Shown piece after piece: positions 23,076 to 33,644 of a stretch of 64,000 bases of DNA (positions are counted from its first letter, which is position 1; each line of letters opens with the position of its first letter). The notes under the pieces were generated by a model. It was not told the origin of the DNA. It ran no database searches and was given only the letters and a program-made list of their open reading frames with translations. The position numbers and the translations under genes are program-made. The stretch comes from Rehmannia glutinosa. Its lineage: Eukaryota > Streptophyta > Magnoliopsida > Lamiales > Orobanchaceae. The stretch lies in NCBI GenBank assembly GCA_016081115.2, contig CM071931.1, forward strand, positions 25,458,317-25,522,316, given 5' to 3'.

Positions 23076-25338
23076 TCAACTTATAGCCAAATGATTTGAC
23101 TCTAAGGGGTTGCCATCTATCGAGTGCCATAATCATAATCAATCTTGGCCAATTGCTTGGGGATTTTAGGTTCATACAATTTGTCTCTTTTGTTTGTATG
23201 CTGTGTGTATATTTTAGCAATCGCCTTCTTTGGGTAATTGTGGTGTCTCGAGTGTAGTGCCTAGGTGAATATGTGTGATGATGAAAGCTCTTATACTTTT
23301 GGAATGGCCTTTGATGAGTTCTAGGCCTTTGCCATTTGGGCTTATATTCCATAAGTCTATCTTTGATAGTTCACATTATTCCAATCACTTGGCTTGGATA
23401 TTTTCTACCATTCCCATCATATGTATTTCTTTTATAGATTTTAAGGGTTTTGGTAGCTCTGTTTCTTCTTTCTGAGTATTTTCTACTTGGAGTTTCTTTG
23501 AGGAACTCGATTGAATCTCTTCTCATTTGTCCTTTCAAGCGACTCATTTTGGTGTTTTCCTTTTCCTTTATAACCAAGGCCAGTTTGCTTGTAATTGTGC
23601 TTTGGAGTGAATGTGTGTGCACTCTTTGGAGTTTTGGATTTTTTAGACTCTTCATTGCTTGAAGATCCTTTTTCCAAAACTACTTTTGGAGTTTGACATA
23701 GCACGAGAGGAATTAAATCTAAGTCTGTCTTGTCTCCACATTCTCTTTGACTCATAATAAGATCATCCAATGATTTAGATGCCTTAGTGAATGAGGAAAT
23801 CACATTTTTAGGTCATTCTCCCTCTTTTCTATGGCAGCTATTTACGCTATTAGCTTGGCATTTTCGGCCTTTAAACTTTCATTCTCATCGGCTATTTGAC
23901 TTAGAGTACTCGGCTCTTAGTCATTTGTGAGTTTTGGCTCTTGAGTAGGTTGTTTTCCTCATTTAGTAGTGTGTGTGAGGATTTAATGTGTTCAAAAGCT
24001 TTCATCATTTTGCCTAATGAATCATAAATATCGGTGGGTGATGAAGTGTGTGTGTCACGATCACTATCACTAGAATATGAGTTCGATGAGTTAGAGTGTA
24101 CCTCATCTTCTTGGTCGAGTTGATCTTGTTCCTTGGCCATCAAGCGATCTACGAGCTTCTTCTTGAGTCACTTGAGTAGTCGAAACTTCTTTGCTCTCGA
24201 ATCGGTTGTCTCTCTTGACTTGGTTTGTCTCGGCGATCTCTGCGACCAACATTGCCTTTTTCTTTTCTTGTCTTCTTTCTCTCGAAGACCTTTCTTTCTT
24301 CTTCATTCTGTATTTGTTGACTACGAGGATATGGGCAATCAATGGCGTAGTGACCTGGTTGTCTACGAGTTCGGCATAGATATTCAACCTTTTGATCGAC
24401 TCTTTCCATTCTTGGATTGTCGACCCTTTGATATTGACTTTTTGATGATACATTATCTTGGTTGGCCTATCTTCCCTTGACTTGGAGGGAGCCGAGTGTC
24501 TTCTGGAGGTTTTGCCCTTGCCTCTCTTGTAGTTCTTATTGAAGAACTTGTTGAACCTTTTAACTATCGGGGCTATTTCTTACGGATCAATGACTTCTTT
24601 GACCTCGGCTCTCTTTCCATCTTAACAATTAAGGCTATTTTGTTTTAAATCTTTGTCTCTTCTGATCATTTCTTTTCGGCTCAAATTCGTAGGCTTTGAG
24701 ATCGAGAATAGTTCATGGTTGGAGGTCTTCGATAGGTCCATGGAATGTCTCGGTGCCATGACCTTCATTTCCCATTAATTTGGGAGACTTTTTAGGATCT
24801 TCATACACATTTCCTTCTGTGTATATTCCTTTCCAAGTGCGAGATAGCTCGTTGGTGATTTACGTGAACCGAGCATCCGGTTGATCAAGTTTTCTCTGCG
24901 ATCATTTTGAAATTCTCAAATTTTTGTACAACCACCGATAATTTATTTTCCTTGATTTGCTCACGAGCCTTCACAAATCAATGTTAGTTTGTCCCTGATT
25001 TCTTTAGCCATTTTGCATGATTTGACTTTATTGAACATGGCTTTGTCAAGGTTTTGTAAAGGATGTCCTTGGCTACATTGTCAGGTTGTATCTTTTTGTC
25101 ATCATTTGTCCATTCGAGTTCTTGGTTTTCAACCATAGTTGGTCTAGGGCAACATCCTCTTCACCCATTTGGACTCTTCTTACATTTGTGTTCACTTTTA
25201 AGATTTGCGGTGGCCCATCCTCTATCACTATCTACATCTCATCATGTAATCTTTGATAGATGAGCACGCATCACGAATTTTCAATCATCAAATTCTTCAA
25301 TTGTGAACATAGGGATGCGTGTCAAATTTGCTTCCATT
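23076..25338 (-). pseudogene. SIRE-B gag remnant
   Basis: Gag begins MEANLTRIPMFTIEEFDD at 25338, right after the primer site, and runs to the protease region. A zinc-knuckle remnant RQPGHYAIDC lies at about 24390-24340; the first Cys pair is disrupted. Downstream come a charged part (ERKKTRKEKGNVGRRDRRDK), a Ser/Asp-rich hinge (about 24080-24030), the MSQRECGDKTD segment with LGYKGKGKHQNES (23803-23483) and the basic KPKWQRP region (23352-23200). Multiple frameshifts. Confidence 0.7.
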
Positions 25339-25451
25339 ATAATAAATTTTAATGATAAAAGAAGTTTTGAAAATTTAAGTACTAAAGCGGACTTTGAAAA
25401 GTTTGGAGATCTAGTTCGAGTAACCGGTGCGGAAGGCTCAATGAACCAACC

Positions 25452-25463
25452 GCTCGATACCAC
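25452..25463 (-). other. Primer binding site of SIRE-B
   Basis: Minus strand TGGTATCGAGC begins two bases inside the 5' LTR. Copia elements of this group use initiator-Met tRNA, for which the site reads TGGTATCAGAGC. The copy lacks the A of CAG, one of many such CAG differences in SIRE-B. Confidence 0.75.
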
Positions 25464-25464
25464 T

Positions 25465-27015
25465 TGTAGGTCCCGAGGGGTGTGAGTGTAAGGTTTAGAA
25501 GGGGGTTGAATAAACCTTACCAAATTTTCGATTTAGTCCTTTTAAAAGTTGAGTTGATACTACAACCAGTGTGTCTAGGTGGATGACCAATTTAGTTAAT
25601 CGGTAGAGTTAGTCACTCAGCAGTTGATTCGAGATTTGTTGATAGAATAACTCGATTGTTAAGATGAATTAGCTCAAGCGTGGTTTGTTTTATTGGAAGA
25701 CTTAACACCCTTATGTTTGTTTTAGTAGAGATTTAAAGCTTGATTTAGTACTTAGAAATTATCTAATGGATAGCAAATATGTCATGAGAATTAAGCAAAT
25801 ATGATGTAGGAATTAAAGTCTTTGAAATGTAAATGACACGATAAGTTTTATAGAGGTTCGAAGATGGGGTAATTCTTCTCTCCTCTCTTCTCCAACTCTG
25901 GAGGAATCCACTAGGTATTGATCGGTATACAAAGTGGTAGAGTCCGGATACAAGTCTTGATCACACGGTGACTTGATCCTTTAGGACTCGATGCGGAGAC
26001 GCCTTGATCACTCGGTGGCTTCTAAATGCGACTCGGCTTCTTCACGGGGCGTTTGCCTTGCTACTACTGACCCACTTGCTCAAGCTCTTTGGATTTGATC
26101 ACGAAGCCCTCCAAAAGCTCAAGACTTGGTTCAACCTTGAACCTTCCTACAATCCTTCGTGAAATGTAGACCCCTTGATTCTTGATAATTTCCTCTTCAA
26201 GCGATTGAAGTTATCTTTCCTTAACGGTGAGTGTTGGATTGATGTTCTTCGTAGTGTAGGGCTTGAGGATTGAGCGTTTAATAACTTGAGAATTTTTCGA
26301 GGTTACAAAAATGTGTCTTTCTTGCTTGTATGGTCAAGGTAACCTTCGTAATCTTCGTTTTTTTTTTCAGAGTTATTCCTCGACCTTTTATAGTGATCTT
26401 TCAAAAATCTGCTCGTTGAAGAGATAGGCTTATTTTTGAAAGTCACTTGTGGTCGTTAGCTTGTCTTGTTGCAGTCCTTGGAATTGCCATTTCCTCGTAT
26501 GAATTGTTCTTGACTTTTCATAGTTCGACACGGTGTAGTGCTTCCCATTGGTTTATTCCTTTTGCACATACGGGTGCATGTGCACTTGAGAAAGGTAGCA
26601 TGGAGATATTACTTGTTTAAGTAATTCTCTTGATTTTTGTGCAACGGATCTTTTTGATTATCTCGACTTTGCATTTCCTTGTTTTCCCCAGGTGACTTAG
26701 AGTCGACTTCCAATCGTGGATGACTCTTGTCACTTCAACTTGAGACTTGGCTTATCTTGAGTTGACTTGGCGATACTCCACTGTTTGCTCCGCCGGTTGA
26801 GTTCCGTCTTCTCTTCTTTGCCATACTCATTTTGTCTGCGTGAGTCTTCCTTCTAGTCTCCGTTGTCTTCTTGCATGTTTGGGCATAGGTGACTTAACTC
26901 AGCTTGACCAGCCCTAATTATTACAATGCAGTTTACAACAAAAATTGGGGTGCCAACTTCCTATTCTAAGTTTTAGATGGCATTCATCAAAATCTAAACA
27001 ATAAATTTCCCAACA
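25465..27015 (-). repeat. SIRE-B 5' LTR
   Basis: Runs TGTAGGTCCCGAGG … TTCCCAACA on the plus strand, 1551 bp, a complete TG…CA LTR homologous to 12934-14488. TATA box near 26393-26403 (minus). The LTR edge codes by chance for the peptide RFIQPPSKPYTHTP, which therefore appears beside both LTR copies and is not part of a protein. Confidence 0.85.
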
Positions 27016-27063
27016 TTAAGCACGAATTTCCTGCCCTAGTTAAGCACGAATTTCCTGCTCTAA
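27016..27063 (+). repeat. 24-bp tandem duplication at SIRE-B border
   Basis: TTAAGCACGAATTTCCTGC occurs at 27016 and again at 27040, directly outside the SIRE-B 5' LTR and just before a gag-like ORF. Confidence 0.8.
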
Positions 27064-27073
27064 TCCTTAACCT

Positions 27074-27412
27074 ATGGCTTCTCGTTCTCACCTTGCACAC
27101 CCTAATATCCAAAGTATTCTATCCGAAACCAGCCTAGAAAACCTACAGGTTAATGCAGGCATTCCTTCCTCCTTCCGTCTACGCCCCCCCAGTCCTCAAG
27201 ATAGGCCCTACAATCCTCCTAGGGGATATATAACCTTTTTCGTGGAACAACTAGAGGTGGGTTTGAGGTTTCCTGTTCCCGAGTTCCTGTTCCGTATTTC
27301 CAAATCGTTCGGCATCCCCCTGTCCCAAATTGTCCCTAATTCCATTCGTTTGCTACTGAAATTCTTCATGATCCTTTCTTACGCGGGAGAGGTACCTACT
27401 ACCCAGATCTAG
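27074..27412 (+). CDS. Gypsy-type gag-like ORF, N-terminal fragment
   Basis: A 112-codon frame starting MASRSHLAHPNIQS. Residues about 48-105 (PPRGYITFFVEQLEVGLRFP…LFRISKSFGIPLSQIVPNSIRLL) have the pattern of the 'putative gypsy type transposon' domain (PF04195) that opens gag-like proteins of many plant Ty3/gypsy derivatives: an aromatic/Glu helix, 'GLRFP', then 'P…QL.PNS'. The frame stops at 27412, well short of the usual protein, and no further domain follows, so it is a fragment. Function beyond retroelement capsid-like origin is not inferred. Confidence 0.6.
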   Translation: MASRSHLAHPNIQSILSETSLENLQVNAGIPSSFRLRPPSPQDRPYNPPRGYITFFVEQLEVGLRFPVPEFLFRISKSFGIPLSQIVPNSIRLLLKFFMILSYAGEVPTTQI

Positions 27413-27437
27413 CTGGACTATCAAGGCTTCAACTTCT

Positions 27438-30400
27438 GCTCCTCGCTGCACCTACAAAGCCTAAACTGGTGGGTTCTCCAGCATCGACACTCCGATGCTA
27501 AAGTCAGGCGATGGAAGAGAGGAATATTGAACAATATTTAAAGTCTATAATTATAGAATGAATCACTACTACAAAACAAGCTTTTTACATCGAATATTTG
27601 ATACATTTTACAGGTTCTCCAACCAATATAGAAACCAGCGTAGTTGAAAAGGAGTCTTTTTTTACATCGGTAAGGAAACCTATGTAGAAAATATTTTTTA
27701 CATCGGTTTGAAAAGAAACCGAAGTAAAAAAGTCGGTCATTTACATCGGTTATTTTTAATAACCGATGTAAAACCAAACAAAAAAGGAACAATTTACATC
27801 GATTACTGTAGAAACCGATGTAGAAATTTCCACTTGTTACATCGGCTATCTATAAACTTATGTAAATTTTGTCATATATTACATTGGTTGCGATACACAA
27901 CCGATGTAAATATTTGGGTCTTTTACATCTGTTTATGCTACAACCGATGTAGTATTTTCATTTTTTTAATCTGCTTTATAAAACAGAAACCCAATCTGCA
28001 ATTTCCTACAACAAAATAAAACTTGAAATTCCATAAAGCAAAAGAACAACCTGACAAATCCAACCAAACAAATACACACAACAAAAGATGTTCCCACCAC
28101 ATATTCAACAACCTACATAAGTTTTCTCCATTAATGCATCATTCCAAGTACATGAAAAATGTCCCAAAAACAATATTCCGCTGATCCAATTACATACAAA
28201 TATGACACAAAAAAAGATTCTAGTAATTGCATACCCCGAAAAGTTACAATCATATAAAAACATCATTCGAATACATGAAAAATGTCCCAAAAACAATATT
28301 CTGCGCAAATTCAATTCATCATCTTCTCAGAAAAATTTGAAACAATCTCCACATCAAAGCTTGAGAATGCATCCCTGAAATTTTGTCTTTTCCTCAACAC
28401 TGAAGTCCAATCTGATCCAGGATAATTGAATCAGTACTCTACATACTCCAACATATAATTAATTAAGCAGAGCAGTTGCAAATTAAGTAAAACAAAATTA
28501 ATTACTAGCTTACTTATTATCATGGATGTAGATCTAAATTAGGCTTAGCAAATGATCCCTTTAGTTTTATTTATACCCAAAAGGCGGTTTTTCTCAAATT
28601 GGACAATTTGGACCAAATATACCATAGTTTGACTAATATTTGTCAAATTAGACTAACCATTCAATCTAATCTCTGTTTAATTACACATAAAACAGGTAGA
28701 TCTCTGTCTTTTTATCCGTCACAAATACATTCCTTCTCTCCAAGAAAACATAAGTTTTGTTTTTGTGTTTTTAATACAAATATCAATCATTGCACATGTC
28801 ATAGATATATTCTATCACCCACCAGTTATCATATCATCCAAACAAACATATTAGTAGAAAAACTAATATGTTTATGTGAAACAAATGGCCAAGAAACTAA
28901 CATGAGACACCAGAAATCCTCCATGTTCTATGTGAAAAAGAAAAACATTCTTTTAACACTCAAGAGGTGCAAAAAGTTTGTAGATAAGGAATAGAACCTG
29001 TTGCAATGAAAGCTGGCATCCAAATAATTTTGGCAAATACCTCTCCACTTTGATGGGATTGGTCCGTATGTGGATTATTACAACTTTAAATATTGGATTC
29101 TATTACTGCAATCTGGGAAAATGGCACTTTACCTAACAGATAGAAATGCAGTAAAAAGAAAAAGAAAAAAACATGATTTTTATAGTGTGTAATCTCATCA
29201 CGGGCCCAAAACAAAAAGAAAAGAAGAAAAGGATAACAGTGAGCAGGAAAAATTACCTTAGGTGAATGAATGATATCAAAATTCTTCTATTTGTTTTTTT
29301 ATCTATCTTCTCTTCTTAGGGGAAAACTGTAAAAAAAATAATACTCCACAAATAAAATAGAGGGTTGGCATTATTGAATAAGCAACACTTACAATACCAT
29401 TTAGACCTGTTTAGACCCAAACCAAATAAGAATTGAACAAAGAATATCACATCAAACTTTCTTAAGCACTAAGAAGATTTTCCCAGGAAATTAATAGCCA
29501 ATAGGAGAAGAAAGAAAACAGAGCAGTAGAATAAACAATAGAAAACCTGTTACATCTGCTATTGCTTAATGCTCATTATCTCAGACTTAAATTATTTCTT
29601 ATATATCGATATATATAAAACTCAGTTACTTGTAAATAGAAAATGGAATTATAAAATAAAATAATAAGTCTTCGGCATAAAAAAATAAGGAAAAGTATTA
29701 AGAAAAAACAAGCCTTCAGCGTATAAGTTCTATGAAAAGGCATCTAAATCTAGTGCTAAAAATGTGCTACATATCTGGAAAACTCTCACTAGCGAACTAT
29801 CCAAAATCTAAAAGAACATAGGGAAGCTGAAGGAGACATACGCAACTCAGATATTCCAGATATATAGCACTTCAGGCAAATTTTCCATTTCAAATTGCAA
29901 AAACGAAGGCGAAACAAATTTCAGCATCGCAGAAACTACCAAGATCGTGGAAAACAAATTAAATATAACATCAATAAACCATAACAATAGTGAACCATGA
30001 ACAAAAAAAAATTGAAAGCAGTCAAAATTGAAGCGAAGAAAATAGTAAATCATATAATCGATGACAGAAAATACTCACGTTGTTTGTGATTTTGCCACTT
30101 TGTTTTGCATATTCTACAAACCCTCCGATTGCCCCTCTTTTGCAAGTTGAACCAGATGCGTTATAATGGAAGCCTCTTCTTCATTCCGTCGGCGCAAGGT
30201 TGGGCTAGGGTTTCGCGTGGGAAGGCGAAATGGGGTTTAGGCTAGGGTTTCGCGTGGAAACCAGGGCTGGCAAAAATGGGTTAAATAGGGCTGGCTAGGG
30301 CTTCGAACTACAAGTCATGGATCTCGGGATCCGGGCCGCTGGTGGTGGGCAGAGATATGGACTCTGTGGCGGACGATGACTTTGACTGATTCAAAGGGAA

Positions 30401-31352
30401 AACAAGGTTTTAAGGCTAAGGCAAGGTGAACTAATGATACGGGAATAAAAGGTGAAGAGGGGTCTGGCAAACGGGTAAAGTTTATGACAAAATTTGAAAA
30501 GGTTTTAACTAAAAATATATCTACATCGTTTGTATATGAACCAATGTAGATATACTGATATCTACATCGGTTCGTATAACAAATGATGTAGGTGAAAAAA
30601 GAAACTTATATTTCTACATCGGTTCATCTCAACAACCGATATAATCATCTCAAAATATTTACCATTTTGCCACCAGATGTTTTGTTACATCGGTTGGTTA
30701 GTGAACCGATGTAAAGGCCTGATGTTAAAAGCCTGTTTTGTAGTAGTGAATATATGTTCTGAAGTCAAACTTTTTATTGGCATAAGAATGCAGCTTTTAT
30801 ACCTGAATTTGGGCTCTTTCTCCCTCCCAGAGAGCTCCACGTGTCGTCCAACGATTGGCCCCTGATAAGTAATTTCCCTCAGTTTGCGAAGTTACTCCCT
30901 GACATGTCTCCCTTCCCTAAGGGTCACTTCTAGCAGGTCTCCCCCTGACCATACTTACTTCTTGGCAGGCAATCCTTTGACCCGCCCTCCTTTTATACCT
31001 AAAAACCCGGTTGCATTAATGACCAAATCAAGGAATGTCATTTACATTAAATGTCCCTTCTCGGTCGAGCTACCTCTCGCATTTATGGCTTATCATTAGT
31101 CATAAATACCGCCGACCACTTATCATTTCACAGTTACTCTCTCCTTTATGTCATTCTCAACCGTACCGTCCATTAAATGTAGTTGTAGGTCTTCCCCCAC
31201 ACAGGCCTCCCCATCCTTGAAGGACCTTCAGTAGTAATCTCGGTCCCCAAAGATGGTAGGTCTAATCACTTGAGCTTTTACTTTCCTTGGTAAGATCCGG
31301 CCAAAGACAGACCTGCTCTGAGTAGACCTGTCTCTACCTAAGTTGGGCCGGA
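27438..31352 (+). mobile_element. Possible Tat/Retand-type gypsy LTR split by a CACTA element
   Basis: The left piece (27438-27563) contains CACTCCGATGCTAAAGTCAG, a phrase frequent near the start of Tat/Retand-type LTRs in plants. The right piece (30749-31352) is non-coding, GC-richer than its surroundings, and ends GGGCCGGATCA. Removing the CACTA element leaves about 725 bp, TG…CA. The left boundary is not secure: AACTT precedes it at one base offset from the AACTT that follows at 31353, so a solo-LTR target duplication is suggested but imperfect. Confidence 0.4.
27564..30748. mobile_element. Non-autonomous CACTA (En/Spm-like) transposon
   Basis: Left end CACTACTACAAAACAAGC (27564) and right end inverted, CACTACTACAAAACAGGC ending at 30748: 22-bp TIRs with one mismatch. 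A 3-bp target duplication AAT flanks it (27561-27563 and 30749-30751), as expected for CACTA elements. Both subterminal zones (27590-27965 and 30520-30715) carry many copies of ACATCGGTT or its complement, in both orientations, the typical transposase-binding array. No transposase (TNP2-type) frame is present in the 3185 bp; short frames inside are made by the subterminal repeats or are low-complexity. Confidence 0.92.
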
Positions 31353-31705
31353 TCAAACTTATTATGAGTCAAAAAAAGTGTGGAGATAAGACAGGCATAT
31401 GCTTCAATTCCTTTGTGCATATTCAAGCTCCCAGAGTGATTTTGGAGAAAGGATCCTCAAACAATGAGAGAATCCAAAAGCCCAAAACACCATATGTTAC
31501 ACCAACATCCACACCAAAACACAATAACAGTCATACTGGCCTTGGTTATAAGGGAAAAGGAAAGAAACCAGTCGGGTATGCTGAAAGGACAGCTGAGAAG
31601 AAATCTAGACAGGTCCATCAGCAAACTCCTAACAGAAAAATACTTTGTAAGAGCCAAACAGAGCTACCAAAGGCCCTAGAGATTTCATCAAAGAAAAACA
31701 TATGA
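31353..31705 (+). pseudogene. SIRE-C gag C-terminal fragment
   Basis: The frame from 31343 reads MSQKKCGDKTG, ILEKGSSNNE, TSTPKHNNSHTGLGYKGKGKK and matches the same part of the SIRE remnant at 55323-56757. The first ten bases belong to the neighbouring LTR-like sequence, so the apparent start codon is chance. From about 31705 to 32150 the linker to protease continues with frequent stops. Confidence 0.75.
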
Positions 31706-32149
31706 TGGGAATGGTAGAAACTATCCAAACCAAGCTGATTGGAATAACCATGTGAAATATCAGCAAAGACCTATGGGATACAAGCCAAAATGGCAAAGAC
31801 CTCAACCTTCGCGAAGGTCATTCCCAAGGCAAAAGAGTTATTATCAGCATACATATTCACCCTTGAACAACACCCAAAAATTCAACAACTATCCCAAGAA
31901 AGCAGTTGCTAAAACAAACACACAGGCATACTGACAAAAGAGACAACTATATGATCCTAAAACCCCCAAGAAATTTGCTAATGTGCATTATGATTATGGA
32001 ACTGATAGATGGTAACTACTTAGAGTCAGACCATCTGGCTATAGGTTGGTTGGAGCATCTTATAACACTAACCCCCAGGACCCAGACAAGTATGGGTACC
32101 TAAAAACTGATTTCCTTGATTGCAGGTTCAAGGAATAACTGAGTGTCAT

Positions 32150-33539
32150 GGAACCTGGTACATGGATAATGGTTGTTCCAGACATATGATAGAGAATAAA
32201 AGAAATCTGTCAAAATTCAAGGAGATCAAAGGTGCAAAAATCATATTTGGAGGAAATGAAGCTCAGAGGAGATCAAAGGCACAGGATCCATAATGAAGAA
32301 TGGACTGGAGATCACAGATATTGCATATGTTGAAGGCCTCAACTTCAACCTGTTAAGCATCAACCAACTCTGTGACAAAGGCTACAATGTGGGATTCAAC
32401 ATGGGGATATGCCAGATCAAGGATGCTAATGAGATTGTGCTGCAAGGAATAAGGCAAAAGAACATGTATGTAGTGGATTGGTCTACTGTTACACCAAGCA
32501 CATATCTTCTAGCAAAGAGTACAGTCGAATCCAGTTGGCTGTGGCATAAGATGTTGAGTCACCTGAATTTCAAGACAATCAATAAGCTTGCAAGGAGTCA
32601 TTGTATGGAAGGATTGCCGGACTCAGTGTACAAGAAAGAAAGTATATGCGATACATGCCAGATGGAAAAGGAAATTAAATCATCACTCAAGGATAAGCTA
32701 AGTCCTTCTTCAACAAGGATACTGCATCTGTTGCATATGGACTTATATGGTCCTCTTGAGCCAACCATCATCAGTGGAAAGAAATACACCTTAGTGGTGG
32801 TGGATGATTATTCAAGATATACATGGACAATTTTCATGTTTAAAAAGAAAGAAACACTGCAGAAATTACCTCAGCTGATGAGAAGAGTTCAAAATAAAAA
32901 GAGCCAAACCATTACAGGGGAACTGAGTTTGTTAATGGGATTATAACTCAGTATTATGTTGAAAATGGTATTGGTCATGAGTTATCTGCAACAAGGACTC
33001 CATAGCAAAATGGAGTAGCTGAAAGAAGGAACATAACTCTCAAGGAAGCTGCAAGGACAATGTTAGCTGAAGCTGGATTGCGTAAGAGATTTTGGGCTGA
33101 AGCCATAAATACATCATGTTATACTCAGAATAGATGCATGATAAACAAGCAATTAACCAAGACTCCCTATGAGATTTGGATAGGGCGAAAGCCAAATGTT
33201 GGATATTTCAAGATATTTGGATGTAAGTGCTTCATCCACAACAATGGCAAGGACAATTTGAAGGCTTTTGATGTTAAAGTTGATGAAGGTATCTTTTTGG
33301 GATACCCAGCTGAGAGTAAAGCCTATAGAGTGCTAAACAAGAGGACTATGGTCACAGAAGAGTCTATCCATGTGGTGTTTGATGAGTCAAATGTGAATGG
33401 AGAAGACATTGGTGAGTTAGCTGTGAAGCAGAATCAGCCAACTATGCAAAAGAGTCCTTATGTTGAAGCAGAAGTGAGAGCACTGAACCCTGATGATGAT
33501 GAGATAGTTGAATCTCAAAGACAGCTGGAAGGTCTGTAG
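32150..33539 (+). pseudogene. SIRE-C protease and integrase
   Basis: Protease motif WYMDNGCSRHM near 32155-32187 (usual copia sequence: D-S-G; here D-N-G). Pre-integrase zinc finger: WHKMLSHLNF…CDTCQMEK (about 32540-32665). Integrase core: LLHMDLYGPLEP (first Asp) and VVVDDYSRYTW (second Asp) around 32730-32830, then a frameshift near 32940; the third acidic residue follows the remnant of QNGVAERRN (about 33005-33030). A clean 159-codon frame (33060-33539) covers the integrase C-terminal part with KIFGCKCFIHN, GIFLGYPAESKAYRVLN and HVVFDESN. Broken by at least three frame errors, so not functional as read. Confidence 0.85.
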
Positions 33540-33644
33540 CTGAATGATGATGAAGAAGTTGTTCAAGACAACTTAGCTGCAAGACGACTGAATCCAGCAG
33601 ACTTACTCCAACCTGATGTGTGATGGCTGAGAGACCATCCACCT

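Larger units (their letters stand above)
12934..27015 (-). mobile_element. SIRE-B: near full-length SIRE-type copia element
   Basis: Order on the minus strand: 5' LTR (25465-27015), tRNA-iMet-type primer site, gag, protease/integrase, RT, RNase H, spacer, ORF3, polypurine tract, 3' LTR (12934-14488). About 14.1 kb. Every ORF is shattered by small indels, many at sites that read CAG or CTG in the homologous SIRE-A/SIRE-C copies. The 3' LTR lacks the first roughly 11 bases (TGTAGGTCCCG) at its junction with SIRE-A RT, and the DNA beyond 27015 is not the SIRE-A continuation, so this is not a clean nested insertion with a visible target duplication. Confidence 0.85.

Noticed and set aside
27708..28019. 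103-codon plus-strand frame rich in RNRCK/DV motifs
   Set aside because: Generated by the subterminal ACATCGGTT repeats of the CACTA element.
28599..28994. 131-codon plus-strand frame inside the CACTA element
   Set aside because: No recognisable family, and composition like the AT-rich non-coding surroundings; not a transposase.
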